Of a DNA stretch of 5,036 nucleotides, positions 1 to 5,036 are shown piece after piece. Position 1 is the stretch's first letter; every line of letters begins with the position of its first letter. The notes beneath the pieces were generated by a model that worked only from the letters and a program-made list of their open reading frames with translations, had not been told where the DNA came from and did not search any database. The DNA is taken from positions 1 through 5,036 of the forward strand of contig CAIPWG010000388.1 in NCBI GenBank assembly GCA_903868655.1, written 5' to 3'. The position numbers and the translations under genes were made by a program. The DNA comes from an uncultured Sphingomonadales bacterium (GTDB lineage Bacteria; Pseudomonadota; Alphaproteobacteria; Sphingomonadales; Sphingomonadaceae).

Positions 1-1289
1 CGCAGCTCGACAATCCCACAGGCGACATCCATGCCTTGCAAGGGCGCATCGCGGCAATCCGCAGCTGGGCCTATATCGCGCAACGCCCCGACTGGGTTCT
101 GGCGCGCGAAGAAATGGCCGCACGGGCCCGCGCGGTGGAAACCCGGCTGTCCGACGCCCTACATGCCCGGCTGACAGAACGCTTTGTCAATCGTCGTACG
201 ACCGTGCTGATGCGCAAGGCTGGCAACGATGCCGGCCTGTTGCCGGTGCGCCTGTCGGAGGCTGGCGCGGTGATTGTCGATGATGAACCGATTGGCCATC
301 TCGACGGCTTTCGCTTTGTGGTTGACCCGCTGGCACGCGCGAGCGATCGCAAATTGCTGCTGGCTGCGGCGGAACGGCATTTGCCCGGCCTGTTTTCGCG
401 CCGCGCCGCTGCACTGATAACGGCCGCCGCACAACCCGATGGGTTGGTTCTGGATGATCAGGGGATCGCCTGGGATGGCATCGTCGTGGCCAGGCTCGAA
501 CCTGGCCGCACTTTGCTCGAGCCCCGGCTGCGGATTGATCCCGCACTCGACCGTTTGCCGCAGCCACTGCGTGACGCTGTGAATACCGCCATCAAAGGAT
601 GGTTTGCCACCCGTATCGAACGTGTGCTGGCCCCCCTCCGCCGTCTGGCGCAGACTGCAGAAGCGCCCGAATCGGGGCCTGATTTGCGCGCATTGTTGCT
701 GCGGCTGATCGAAGGCGGCGGCGTCATGGCGCGCGATCACGCCGCAATCGATCGGCTCGATCCGCGCCAGAGAGAGGATTTGCGGCGACTGGGTGTGCGG
801 ATTGGGGGGCTTGATCTGTTCATGCCGGCAACAATGCGCCCCGATGCGCTTCGCCTGTGGCTGCGCCTGGCAGCCTTGCGCGCGATCGCGCCGACAGCAC
901 CCCCCGAAGGCTTGCCGCCGACAGTCGCCAGCCGCGAAGCACCCGTTGGCTATCGCCGGGTCGGACAACAGGCATTGCGGGTCGATCTGGCCGACAAATT
1001 GCTGCAAGAAGCGCACCAACGGCGTTTGGGAGCTATGCGACGAAAGGTATTTCTCGACCCGTCGCGCGCGCGTTCGATGGGCTTGTCCACTGCAAGTTAT
1101 GCTGCGTTGTTGCGGCTTGGCGGGTTTCGCGTGGCAATACCGCGCCCCTTGCCCGAAGGCGCCATGGGGCCGTTGGCTCCGCCGCTGTGGGATTGGCGCC
1201 CGCCCCGCCGAACGATCGAGACAGTTTCTGCGCCTTCCCCGCAAACCGCCCATGGCGCGTTTGCGGCTCTGGCCGGTCTGCTGCGCTGA
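1..1289 (+). CDS. SUV3-like helicase, C-terminal part (5' end outside window)
   Basis: The reading frame is open from base 3 to the TGA at 1287-1289, giving about 428 residues with no start inside the window; the TTG at 36 is internal. It resembles the C-terminal half of the large alphaproteobacterial helicases related to mitochondrial SUV3, ATP-dependent superfamily 2 RNA helicases of RNA turnover. The Walker and motor motifs are not in this piece, so the call rests on the tail: an opening 'LDNPTGDIHALQGRIAAIRS' segment, a 'RRTTVLMRK' stretch, an 'IGHLDGFRF' segment, a middle region with 'APLRRL', then 'LGVRIGGLDLFMPATMRPDA' and 'VGYRRVGQQALRVDLADKL'. The tail is rich in Arg, Ala and Pro and ends 'AFAALAGLLR'. 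The last base of its stop is the first base of the next ATG, so the downstream S4 gene is probably translationally coupled. Seen: the open frame and segments. Inferred: RNA substrate and role. Family call likely, exact function unsure. Confidence 0.82.
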   Translation, partial: QLDNPTGDIHALQGRIAAIRSWAYIAQRPDWVLAREEMAARARAVETRLSDALHARLTERFVNRRTTVLMRKAGNDAGLLPVRLSEAGAVIVDDEPIGHLDGFRFVVDPLARASDRKLLLAAAERHLPGLFSRRAAALITAAAQPDGLVLDDQGIAWDGIVVARLEPGRTLLEPRLRIDPALDRLPQPLRDAVNTAIKGWFATRIERVLAPLRRLAQTAEAPESGPDLRALLLRLIEGGGVMARDHAAIDRLDPRQREDLRRLGVRIGGLDLFMPATMRPDALRLWLRLAALRAIAPTAPPEGLPPTVASREAPVGYRRVGQQALRVDLADKLLQEAHQRRLGAMRRKVFLDPSRARSMGLSTASYAALLRLGGFRVAIPRPLPEGAMGPLAPPLWDWRPPRRTIETVSAPSPQTAHGAFAALAGLLR

Positions 1290-1636
1290 TGCCCGCAGCG
1301 GCGCAATCGCCCGCACCGATTGCGGTCTTGCGAATTGACAAATTGCTATGGTTTATCCGCCTCGCCACAACGCGCGAGATGGGCCGTGAATGGGCCACTA
1401 CTGGCCATATCCGGCTCAATGGGCGGCGTGTCGAACGCGCCAGCACCAGCATTCGCAGCGGGGATATACTGGTTATGCCCATTCGCGACACGGTGCGGGT
1501 GATCGAAATTCTGGTGATTCCCCACAGGCGCGGTCCCGCGACAGAGGCGCACGCCTGCTATCGTTATCTCGATACGCCCGCACACAAAGCACCGGGGCAG
1601 GCGTTTCAAGGTGCAGCCCTCACGGGTCGGGCTTGA
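1289..1636 (+). CDS. RNA-binding S4 domain protein (Hsp15/HslR-like)
   Basis: This 115-residue basic protein has an S4 RNA-binding domain at about residues 14-62: 'LRIDKLLWFIRLATTR' (14-29), then 'GHIRLNGRRVERAS' (39-52), then 'IRSGDILVMP' (55-64). The C-terminal part has the 'RRGPATEAHACYRYLD' segment common to small bacterial S4 proteins of the HslR group. E. coli Hsp15 binds stalled 50S subunits carrying nascent chains; whether this homologue does so is inference. The ATG at 1289 overlaps the helicase stop in a TGATG junction, which favours coupling and decided the start, although no good Shine-Dalgarno precedes it. A TTG at 1328 would start the protein directly at the S4 domain and remains possible. 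Pairing with an RNA helicase suggests a shared RNA or ribosome role. The S4 fold is confident; the cellular target is unknown. Confidence 0.88.
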   Translation: MPAAAQSPAPIAVLRIDKLLWFIRLATTREMGREWATTGHIRLNGRRVERASTSIRSGDILVMPIRDTVRVIEILVIPHRRGPATEAHACYRYLDTPAHKAPGQAFQGAALTGRA

Positions 1637-1707
1637 CGCAGCCCCCCCGACACCTCTAGCACTGCCGCCAGACACGCTGTGCAACGATCCGAGGGACAAT
1701 CGCCACC

Positions 1708-2046
1708 ATGACCTATGTCGTCACCGAAGCCTGCATCAAGTGCAAGTTCATGGATTGCGTTGAGGTCTGCCCCGTAGATTGCTTTTACGAAGGCGAAAAC
1801 ATGCTGGTGATCAACCCCAGCGAATGCATCGACTGCGGTGTGTGCGAGCCCGAGTGCCCCGCCGAAGCGATTCTGCCCGATACCGAAAGCGGTCTGGAAC
1901 AATGGCTTGAGCTCAACGCCAAGTTCTCAGCCGATTGGCCGAATATCACCGCCAAGAAGGATGCGCCGGCCGATGCCGACGATCACAAGGGTGAAGTCGG
2001 CAAGTTCGACAAGTATTTTTCGGCTGAGCCCGGCGAAGGCGACTGA
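1708..2046 (+). CDS. fdxA: Ferredoxin FdxA, 7Fe [3Fe-4S][4Fe-4S] type
   Basis: This is a 112-residue cytoplasmic electron carrier of the Azotobacter FdI-like 7Fe ferredoxin family. By family alignment, Cys9, Cys17 and Cys50 bind the [3Fe-4S] cluster, and Cys21, Cys40, Cys43 and Cys46 bind the [4Fe-4S] cluster; Cys12 and Cys25 are the usual extra cysteines. The motifs '[20 protein letters not shown]' (9-28) and '[12 protein letters not shown]' (40-51) are intact. The acidic C-terminal extension includes 'WPNITAKKD', also typical of the long 7Fe type, and the length fits the family. A GAGGGA at 1691-1696 serves as ribosome binding site, 11 bases before the ATG. It lies 71 bases after the S4 gene on the same strand, so co-transcription is plausible. 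Its redox partner cannot be told from this window. Confidence 0.97.
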   Translation: MTYVVTEACIKCKFMDCVEVCPVDCFYEGENMLVINPSECIDCGVCEPECPAEAILPDTESGLEQWLELNAKFSADWPNITAKKDAPADADDHKGEVGKFDKYFSAEPGEGD

Positions 2047-2084
2047 GCCACTCGCAAGTCCCTCAAGACAGGCCATAATCGGCA

Positions 2085-2109
2085 TTCCCGTAAACCAAGT
2101 TTGCGGGAA
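2085..2109 (+). terminator. Hairpin downstream of fdxA, possible atypical terminator
   Basis: TTCCCGTAAAC (2085-2095) faces GTTTGCGGGAA (2099-2109) across a CAA loop, giving an 11-pair stem with one U-G wobble. It begins 39 bases after the fdxA stop, a usual place for transcript ends. No T-run follows it, so it is not a classical intrinsic terminator. It could instead protect an RNA 3' end or be an operator-like inverted repeat. Confidence 0.4.
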
Positions 2110-2146
2110 AACGCCGTTCTGTGCCACTTTGGTATGGTCTGCCCAC

Positions 2147-2175
2147 TGGAAATTTTGTTACAGACTTGCTATATC
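2147..2175 (+). promoter_or_regulatory. Candidate carD promoter with extended -10
   Basis: TGCTATATC (2167-2175) resembles an extended -10 element (TGN followed by TATATC at 2170-2175). A weak -35-like TGGAAA lies at 2147-2152, 17 bases upstream, matching TTGACA at four of six positions. The surrounding bases are AT-richer than the flanks. If used, transcription would start near 2182 and carD would have a leader of about 235 bases. This is a motif-only call. Confidence 0.3.
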
Positions 2176-2306
2176 CTTTGGCGAGCGTCGGATTCTCGTT
2201 TTTCATCCGGCGCGTTACAACACGAATCAGGCAGGACAGACGGCAAACGGATTGCTGGGTTTCGCTTGACCGCGCGTAAGACGGTCGTTTGCCGGACCTC
2301 ACCCCA

Positions 2307-2328
2307 AAAGGGCCCGGGATATCCCTTT
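2307..2328 (+). repeat. Overlapping palindromes in probable carD leader
   Basis: Several palindromes share bases: GGGCCC (2310-2315), CCCGGG (2313-2318) and GGGATATCCC (2316-2325). An outer AAAGGG (2307-2312) also pairs with CCCTTT (2323-2328). In RNA these pairings are mutually exclusive, so alternative folds are possible about 90 bases before the carD start. No function is shown by sequence alone. Confidence 0.5.
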
Positions 2329-2405
2329 CGTCAACACGTCTGCCGGTTGCGGCATCCGTGTATGGCGCCAGTTATCCGCAATTTCGTTTCTGTTCGGCCG
2401 CGTCG

Positions 2406-2411
2406 AAAGGA
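2406..2411 (+). promoter_or_regulatory. Ribosome binding site of carD
   Basis: AAAGGA sits six bases before the ATG at 2418. It supports that start over the in-frame TTG at 2289 and the out-of-frame ATG at 2413, and agrees with the conserved protein N-terminus 'MAAKALAFDVGDYVVYPKHG'. Confidence 0.8.
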
Positions 2412-2417
2412 TATGCA

Positions 2418-2942
2418 ATGGCAGCCAAGGCTCTTGCCTTCGATGTTGGGGACTACGTCGTTTATCCAAAGCATGGTGTTGGCCGGGTGGTCGAACTCCA
2501 GAATGAAGAAATCGCCGGAATGAAGTTGGAGCTTTATGTGCTCCGCTTTGAAAAAGAGCGCATGACTTTGCGCGTACCGGTGAACAAAGTTGAAGCGATC
2601 GGCATGCGCAAGCTGTCGTCGGACAAGACTTTGCGTGAAGCGCTCGACACACTGAAGGGCAAGCCCAAAGTGAAGCGCACAATGTGGTCGCGCCGCGCCC
2701 AGGAATACGAAGCGAAGATCAATTCGGGCGACCTGGTATCGATCGCCGAAGTGACGCGTGATCTGTTCCGCGCCGACGATCAGCCGGAACAGTCCTATTC
2801 CGAACGTCAGATTTTTGAAGCAGCGTCTTCACGGCTCGCCCGCGAACTGGCGGCCATGGAAAAGACCGACGAGCCATCGGCGTTGAAAAAAATCCTGGCG
2901 ATCCTCAACGAACACGCGCCAAAGTACTACGAAACCGCCTGA
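2418..2942 (+). CDS. carD: CarD/CdnL family transcription regulator
   Basis: This 174-residue protein belongs to the CarD_CdnL_TRCF family, which binds the RNA polymerase beta subunit and stabilises open promoter complexes, often at rRNA and growth genes. Residues about 8-65 form the Tudor-like polymerase-binding domain: 'FDVGDYVVYPKHGVGRVVEL' (8-27), then 'YVLRFEKERMTLRVPVNK' (40-57). From about 70 onward comes the helical DNA-binding domain, with 'KRTMWSRRAQEYEAKINSGD' (86-105); Trp90 matches the position of the conserved wedge tryptophan that props open the promoter bubble in CarD proteins. The length fits alphaproteobacterial CdnL. The protein ends in Glu-Thr-Ala. The start is fixed by the AAAGGA site and family alignment. 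A strong terminator follows 28 bases after the stop, and a long leader precedes the gene, suggesting its own transcript. Family call is confident; target promoters are not visible. Confidence 0.96.
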   Translation: MAAKALAFDVGDYVVYPKHGVGRVVELQNEEIAGMKLELYVLRFEKERMTLRVPVNKVEAIGMRKLSSDKTLREALDTLKGKPKVKRTMWSRRAQEYEAKINSGDLVSIAEVTRDLFRADDQPEQSYSERQIFEAASSRLARELAAMEKTDEPSALKKILAILNEHAPKYYETA

Positions 2943-2970
2943 TAAAGGCCCAGTTTCACGCCAAGCATCA

Positions 2971-3000
2971 GCGGGCTGCCGGGAAACCGGCAGCCCGCTT
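2971..3000 (+). terminator. Intrinsic-type terminator after carD
   Basis: GCGGGCTGCCGG (2971-2982) pairs perfectly with CCGGCAGCCCGC (2987-2998), giving a 12-pair stem closed by a GAAA tetraloop of the stable GNRA class. Only TT follows directly (TTGCGTTGG), so the T-tract is weak. The position 28 bases after the carD stop and 63 bases before the next start fits a transcript end. Confidence 0.85.
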
Positions 3001-3063
3001 GCGTTGGCGGACACCCTGCCTTAGCCTTGCGTCTGGTTTCCACTGTCGAATGGTAGACGGCCA

Positions 3064-3789
3064 ATGCGCAACGCATCACTTGCAATAAGGGCCCTCGTTT
3101 GCACCGTCGGGCTGACCGGCTGTGGCGCGACAACCATGTCAATCGACGGCCATTCGGGTGTGCCGCTGGCCCAGTTGGCAGTATCCGGGCGCGCCGCGCA
3201 TGAAATCACCCTGCTTGGCCCCGATACAGTGCAAGTGGTGCAAGGCAGCGCGTTCACGATCACTGTCAAAGGCGATCCACAAGCAACCGCTGCGTTGCGC
3301 TTTGTCTTCAAAAACGGGAAGCTGGGAATTGGGCGGAAGCCTGATTCAGACCAGATCCCGGGGATCGCAACGATCACAGTCACAACCCCTTCGGCCGATC
3401 ATCTCGTCCTGGCTGGGTCAGGCACGATCACTGCCGACCGTCTTAAAAGCGAATCGGCCGGAATCACGATTGGTGGTTCGGGCCATGTCGCTGTGGCGGG
3501 CATCACCGCAAAGCATCTGGCGGTTGAAGTCTTGGGATCAGGGTCATTCACTGGCCAAGGTGCAGCCGACTCACTCGCCCTGACGATCGCCGGCAGTGGC
3601 GAGGTCGATATGGCGCATCTGAATGCTGGGGAAGCGGTCATCGATGTCGCAGGTTCGGGCACGGGCTCTGTCAAAAGCGATGGCCACGTAACCGGGTCTG
3701 TGGCTGGATCGGGCAATGTCACGGTCCATGGCAAGGCGCATTGCGATGTCAGCGTAGCCGGATCGGGCAAAGTCGACTGCAACCCCTGA
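3064..3789 (+). CDS. Predicted lipoprotein with GIN-type (DUF2807) domain
   Basis: This is a 241-residue protein of the head-GIN/DUF2807 type, an adhesin-like beta-rich fold of unknown biochemical role in bacterial envelopes. Residues 1-20 make a lipoprotein signal peptide: Arg2 and Arg9 flank a short N-region, a hydrophobic stretch follows, and the lipobox 'LTGC' puts the acylated cysteine at Cys20. Gly21 follows, so by the E. coli +2 rule it would go to the outer membrane. The GIN domain spans about 36-239: a first part with 'ITLLGPDTVQVVQG' (48-61), then a ladder of seven Gly-Ser-Gly turns from 118 to 235. Cys227 and Cys239 near the end could form a disulfide. The ATG at 3064 was chosen because it gives the signal peptide directly; its ribosome site is weak. 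It lies beyond the carD terminator, so it probably has its own promoter, which I cannot place. Function unknown. Confidence 0.88.
   Translation: MRNASLAIRALVCTVGLTGCGATTMSIDGHSGVPLAQLAVSGRAAHEITLLGPDTVQVVQGSAFTITVKGDPQATAALRFVFKNGKLGIGRKPDSDQIPGIATITVTTPSADHLVLAGSGTITADRLKSESAGITIGGSGHVAVAGITAKHLAVEVLGSGSFTGQGAADSLALTIAGSGEVDMAHLNAGEAVIDVAGSGTGSVKSDGHVTGSVAGSGNVTVHGKAHCDVSVAGSGKVDCNP
3415..3768 (+). repeat. Seven-fold GSG-turn repeat in the GIN domain
   Basis: Gly-Ser-Gly occurs at residues 118-120, 138-140, 158-160, 177-179, 197-199, 215-217 and 233-235 of the lipoprotein, steps of 20, 20, 19, 20, 18 and 18 residues. Most are preceded by Ala or Gly and a beta-strand-like run of Val/Ile. At DNA level the 11-base GGATCGGGCAA recurs exactly at 3706-3716 and 3760-3770, 54 bases apart, so the last copies may be recent duplicates. 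The spacing suits a stacked beta-strand (solenoid-like) fold. Confidence 0.85.
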
Positions 3790-3803
3790 CCAAAGTCGTG
3801 CGA

Positions 3804-4760
3804 TCACGCGGCTGCGCGGCGCAACCGATCATTGATGGCTTCGCCCAAGCCGATATCGGGTATCGGAGCTACGGCAGCCCGCCCATGCGAAGTCGCTGCC
3901 ACGGCGTGGAGGCAGGCATAAAGCCGCGCCGCCGCCTCTGCCAGATCACCGCCAGCCGACAGCGTGACCTCGCCGGCGATTGCCCCAAACCCGATCATGA
4001 ATTCACCGGCTTCAGGCGCTTCGGCATTCAGCCGCAGCGGCTTGCCCGGAGCATAGTGGCTTGCCAATTGACCGGGCGCCTCGATCCCACCCTTCGCCGC
4101 GATTTCTGTGTCCGGACCCAACAGACCGGCAATATCCACGCGCGCAATCGGACCGGGTCGCAGCAAAGTCCAGCCACCGCCGGGACGCACTGCCACGATC
4201 GTCGATTCAAGCCCGCGCGCGCAATCACCGCCATCCAGAATGAGATCAACCCGATCACCAAGCGAGGCCGCGACATGCGCCGCGCTTGTCGGGCTGACCC
4301 CTCCACTGCGATTGGCCGAAGGAGCCGCCAGCGGCAGGCCAGTCGCGGCAATCAAACCCCGCATGACCGGGTGGGCCGGACAGCGCAGCGCCACAGTCGG
4401 TAATCCCGCAGACACCGCGACGCTCAGCCCCGCATCGGCGCGGCGTGGCAGCACCAGCGTCAAAGGTCCGGGCCAGAAACGATCCGCAAGCATTTGCGCC
4501 GCCGCATCGATTTCCGCCAATGTCCGGGCTTGCGCCAGATCAGCAACGTGCACGATCAAGGGGTTGAAATCGGGACGTCCCTTGGCGCGATAGATCGCAG
4601 CTACCGCTATGTCACTGTCGGCGCGCGCGGCCAGCCCATAGACCGTTTCGGTCGGTACGGCGACAGTGCCACCGTTGCAGATCAGTTCCGCCGCCACAGC
4701 AATCGCCTGCGCGAGCGCGGCACCTTGCGCCAAAAGGCAGTTGGACTTTGTTGCGGCCAT
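3804..4760 (-). CDS. tsaC: L-threonylcarbamoyladenylate synthase, Sua5 type
   Basis: This 318-residue cytoplasmic enzyme makes threonylcarbamoyl-AMP from threonine, bicarbonate and ATP, the first step of t6A37 modification in ANN-decoding tRNAs; the TsaD complex then transfers the group. The YrdC/TsaC domain covers about 15-205: 'PTETVYGLA' (36-44), 'KGRP' (60-63), 'FWPGPLTLVL' (95-104), 'PSANRSG' (147-153), 'LDGG' (175-178), 'ESTIV' (185-189) and 'RPGPI' (201-205). The linker 'PGQLASHYAP' (229-238) and C-terminal Sua5 domain ending 'LGEAINDRLRR' make it the long Sua5/TsaC2/YwlC form, not short TsaC. Length is normal and no key motif is missing. It converges on the lipoprotein gene with a 14-base gap and diverges from the acyl-CoA dehydrogenase gene. 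The start at 4760 lacks a visible Shine-Dalgarno but leaves a normal N-terminus. Very confident in function. Confidence 0.96.
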   Translation of the reverse strand: MAATKSNCLLAQGAALAQAIAVAAELICNGGTVAVPTETVYGLAARADSDIAVAAIYRAKGRPDFNPLIVHVADLAQARTLAEIDAAAQMLADRFWPGPLTLVLPRRADAGLSVAVSAGLPTVALRCPAHPVMRGLIAATGLPLAAPSANRSGGVSPTSAAHVAASLGDRVDLILDGGDCARGLESTIVAVRPGGGWTLLRPGPIARVDIAGLLGPDTEIAAKGGIEAPGQLASHYAPGKPLRLNAEAPEAGEFMIGFGAIAGEVTLSAGGDLAEAAARLYACLHAVAATSHGRAAVAPIPDIGLGEAINDRLRRAAA

Positions 4761-4873
4761 CGCGTTTGGCTATAGTGCTTCGGGTATAAAAGTGGGTATC
4801 GGTTTTTTGTAAAAAAATACGCACCAGTACAATGCCTGCCCGGATGCAGAGGCTTGCCAAGGAACACCGCTCA
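4761..4873. promoter_or_regulatory. Divergent promoter region, tsaC and acyl-CoA dehydrogenase
   Basis: These 113 bases separate two outward-facing genes and must hold or adjoin both promoters. The centre is strikingly AT-rich: TTTTTTGTAAAAAAA (4803-4817) is a near-perfect palindrome, and GGGTAT is repeated directly at 4782-4787 and 4794-4799. For tsaC (- strand), a TTTACA-like -35 (4813-4808) with TATACC (4788-4783) is possible but the spacer is 19; TATAGC (4774-4769) is another -10. For the + gene, TATAAA (4785-4790) and TACAAT (4828-4833) are -10 candidates without good -35 partners. Exact promoters are unresolved. Confidence 0.5.
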
Positions 4874-5036
4874 ATGACTTTCACCGCTCCGACTGCCGAT
4901 CAGGTCCTCGCCATGCGGGTCAACGCCGGGATCGAGGAATTGGCACAATCCGAACAGTTCGCCGCTGCCACACCCGATCTGGTGGAAGCGATCGCAGACG
5001 GGATTGGCCAAGTTGCAGCGGGCGAATGGGTGCCGC
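4874..5036 (+). CDS. Probable acyl-CoA dehydrogenase, N-terminus only (3' end outside window)
   Basis: Fifty-four complete codons are present before the window ends. The sequence opens 'MTFTAPTADQVLAMRVNAGI' and continues with 'FAAATPDLVEAIADGIGQVA' and 'AGEWVP'. This resembles the short helical N-terminal extension (AcdN type) of the roughly 590-600-residue acyl-CoA dehydrogenases common in sphingomonads, FAD enzymes that oxidise acyl-CoA to enoyl-CoA. The FAD-binding and catalytic regions lie outside the window, so substrate and activity cannot be judged. AAGGAA at 4859-4864, nine bases before the ATG, is a good ribosome binding site and fixes the start. It is transcribed away from tsaC. 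The family call depends on a short segment and is moderately sure. Confidence 0.72.
   Translation, partial: MTFTAPTADQVLAMRVNAGIEELAQSEQFAAATPDLVEAIADGIGQVAAGEWVP

Larger units (their letters stand above)
2047..2417 (+). other. 371-base non-coding region between fdxA and carD
   Basis: I find no credible gene here. Short open frames on both strands lack family resemblance and ribosome binding sites. The region holds an imperfect hairpin soon after fdxA (2085-2109), an AT-richer segment with a possible extended -10 promoter (about 2147-2175), and a run of overlapping palindromes (2307-2328) before the carD ribosome binding site. It probably ends the fdxA transcript and contains the promoter and a long 5' leader of carD; that division is inference. 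Confidence 0.6.

Noticed and set aside
159..1316. A 385-codon open frame on the - strand opposite the helicase
   Set aside because: It is antisense to a well-recognised coding frame, is rich in Arg, Gln and Cys without any family motif, and is expected as a by-product of GC-rich codon use.
857..1636. A longer in-frame start for the S4 gene, reaching back to 857
   Set aside because: The extension lies inside the helicase gene in another frame and has low-complexity Arg/Ala/Ser content; the S4 homology begins near 1328 and the ATG at 1289 is the sensible start.
2265..2271. CTTGACC, resembling a -35 element before carD
   Set aside because: No plausible -10 occurs at 16-18 bases downstream.
2371..2379. 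TTATCCGCA, resembling a DnaA box
   Set aside because: It differs from the consensus by one base, stands alone, and there are no other boxes or AT-rich unwinding region next to it.
2289..2417. N-terminal extension of CarD from the TTG at 2289
   Set aside because: The CarD family N-terminus begins at the ATG at 2418, which has a good AAAGGA site; the extra 43 residues show no resemblance to the family.
2101..2523. A 140-codon open frame on the + strand across the carD leader
   Set aside because: It overlaps the carD start in another frame, has no recognisable domain and no ribosome binding site that I can see.
3741..4403. A 220-codon open frame on the + strand opposite tsaC
   Set aside because: It is antisense to a gene with every expected Sua5 motif and has the Arg-rich composition of a shadow frame.

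Overview
This window looks like chromosomal core sequence from an alphaproteobacterium, most likely Sphingomonadales (the Sphingomonas/Novosphingobium/Sphingopyxis/Erythrobacter group). The reasons are a GC-rich, alphaproteobacterial-style composition, protein sequences that read like sphingomonad family members, and the gene order SUV3-like helicase, S4 RNA-binding protein, 7Fe ferredoxin fdxA, CarD regulator. This assignment rests on recognition; no search was run.

Layout, left to right. (1) Positions 1-1289, + strand: the C-terminal part of a large SUV3-like superfamily 2 helicase whose motor domains lie upstream of the window. (2) 1289-1636, +: a small Hsp15/HslR-like S4-domain protein, overlapping the helicase stop by one base. 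(3) 1708-2046, +: FdxA, a [3Fe-4S][4Fe-4S] ferredoxin with all seven cluster cysteines. (4) 2047-2417: a 371-base non-coding stretch with a hairpin just after fdxA, a weak extended -10 promoter candidate and a cluster of overlapping palindromes. (5) 2418-2942, +: a complete CarD/CdnL RNA-polymerase-binding regulator, closed by a strong GC hairpin with a GAAA loop. (6) 3064-3789, +: a predicted lipoprotein with a GIN-type (DUF2807) domain carrying seven Gly-Ser-Gly turns at 18-20 residue spacing. (7) 3804-4760, - strand: a full-length Sua5-type L-threonylcarbamoyladenylate synthase, convergent with the lipoprotein gene. (8) 4761-4873: a divergent, partly AT-rich promoter region. (9) 4874 to the window end, +: the N-terminus of a probable acyl-CoA dehydrogenase.

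Functionally this is housekeeping: RNA handling (helicase, S4 protein), electron transfer (FdxA), initiation of transcription (CarD), envelope (lipoprotein), tRNA t6A modification (Sua5/TsaC) and acyl-CoA oxidation. The helicase and S4 genes are translationally coupled and fdxA probably belongs to the same transcript. carD is set off by its own long leader and terminator. I saw no mobile element, CRISPR array, tRNA, rRNA or convincing new multi-gene system. The points most worth a second look are the long structured leader of carD, the regular GSG ladder of the lipoprotein, and the divergent AT-rich control region.
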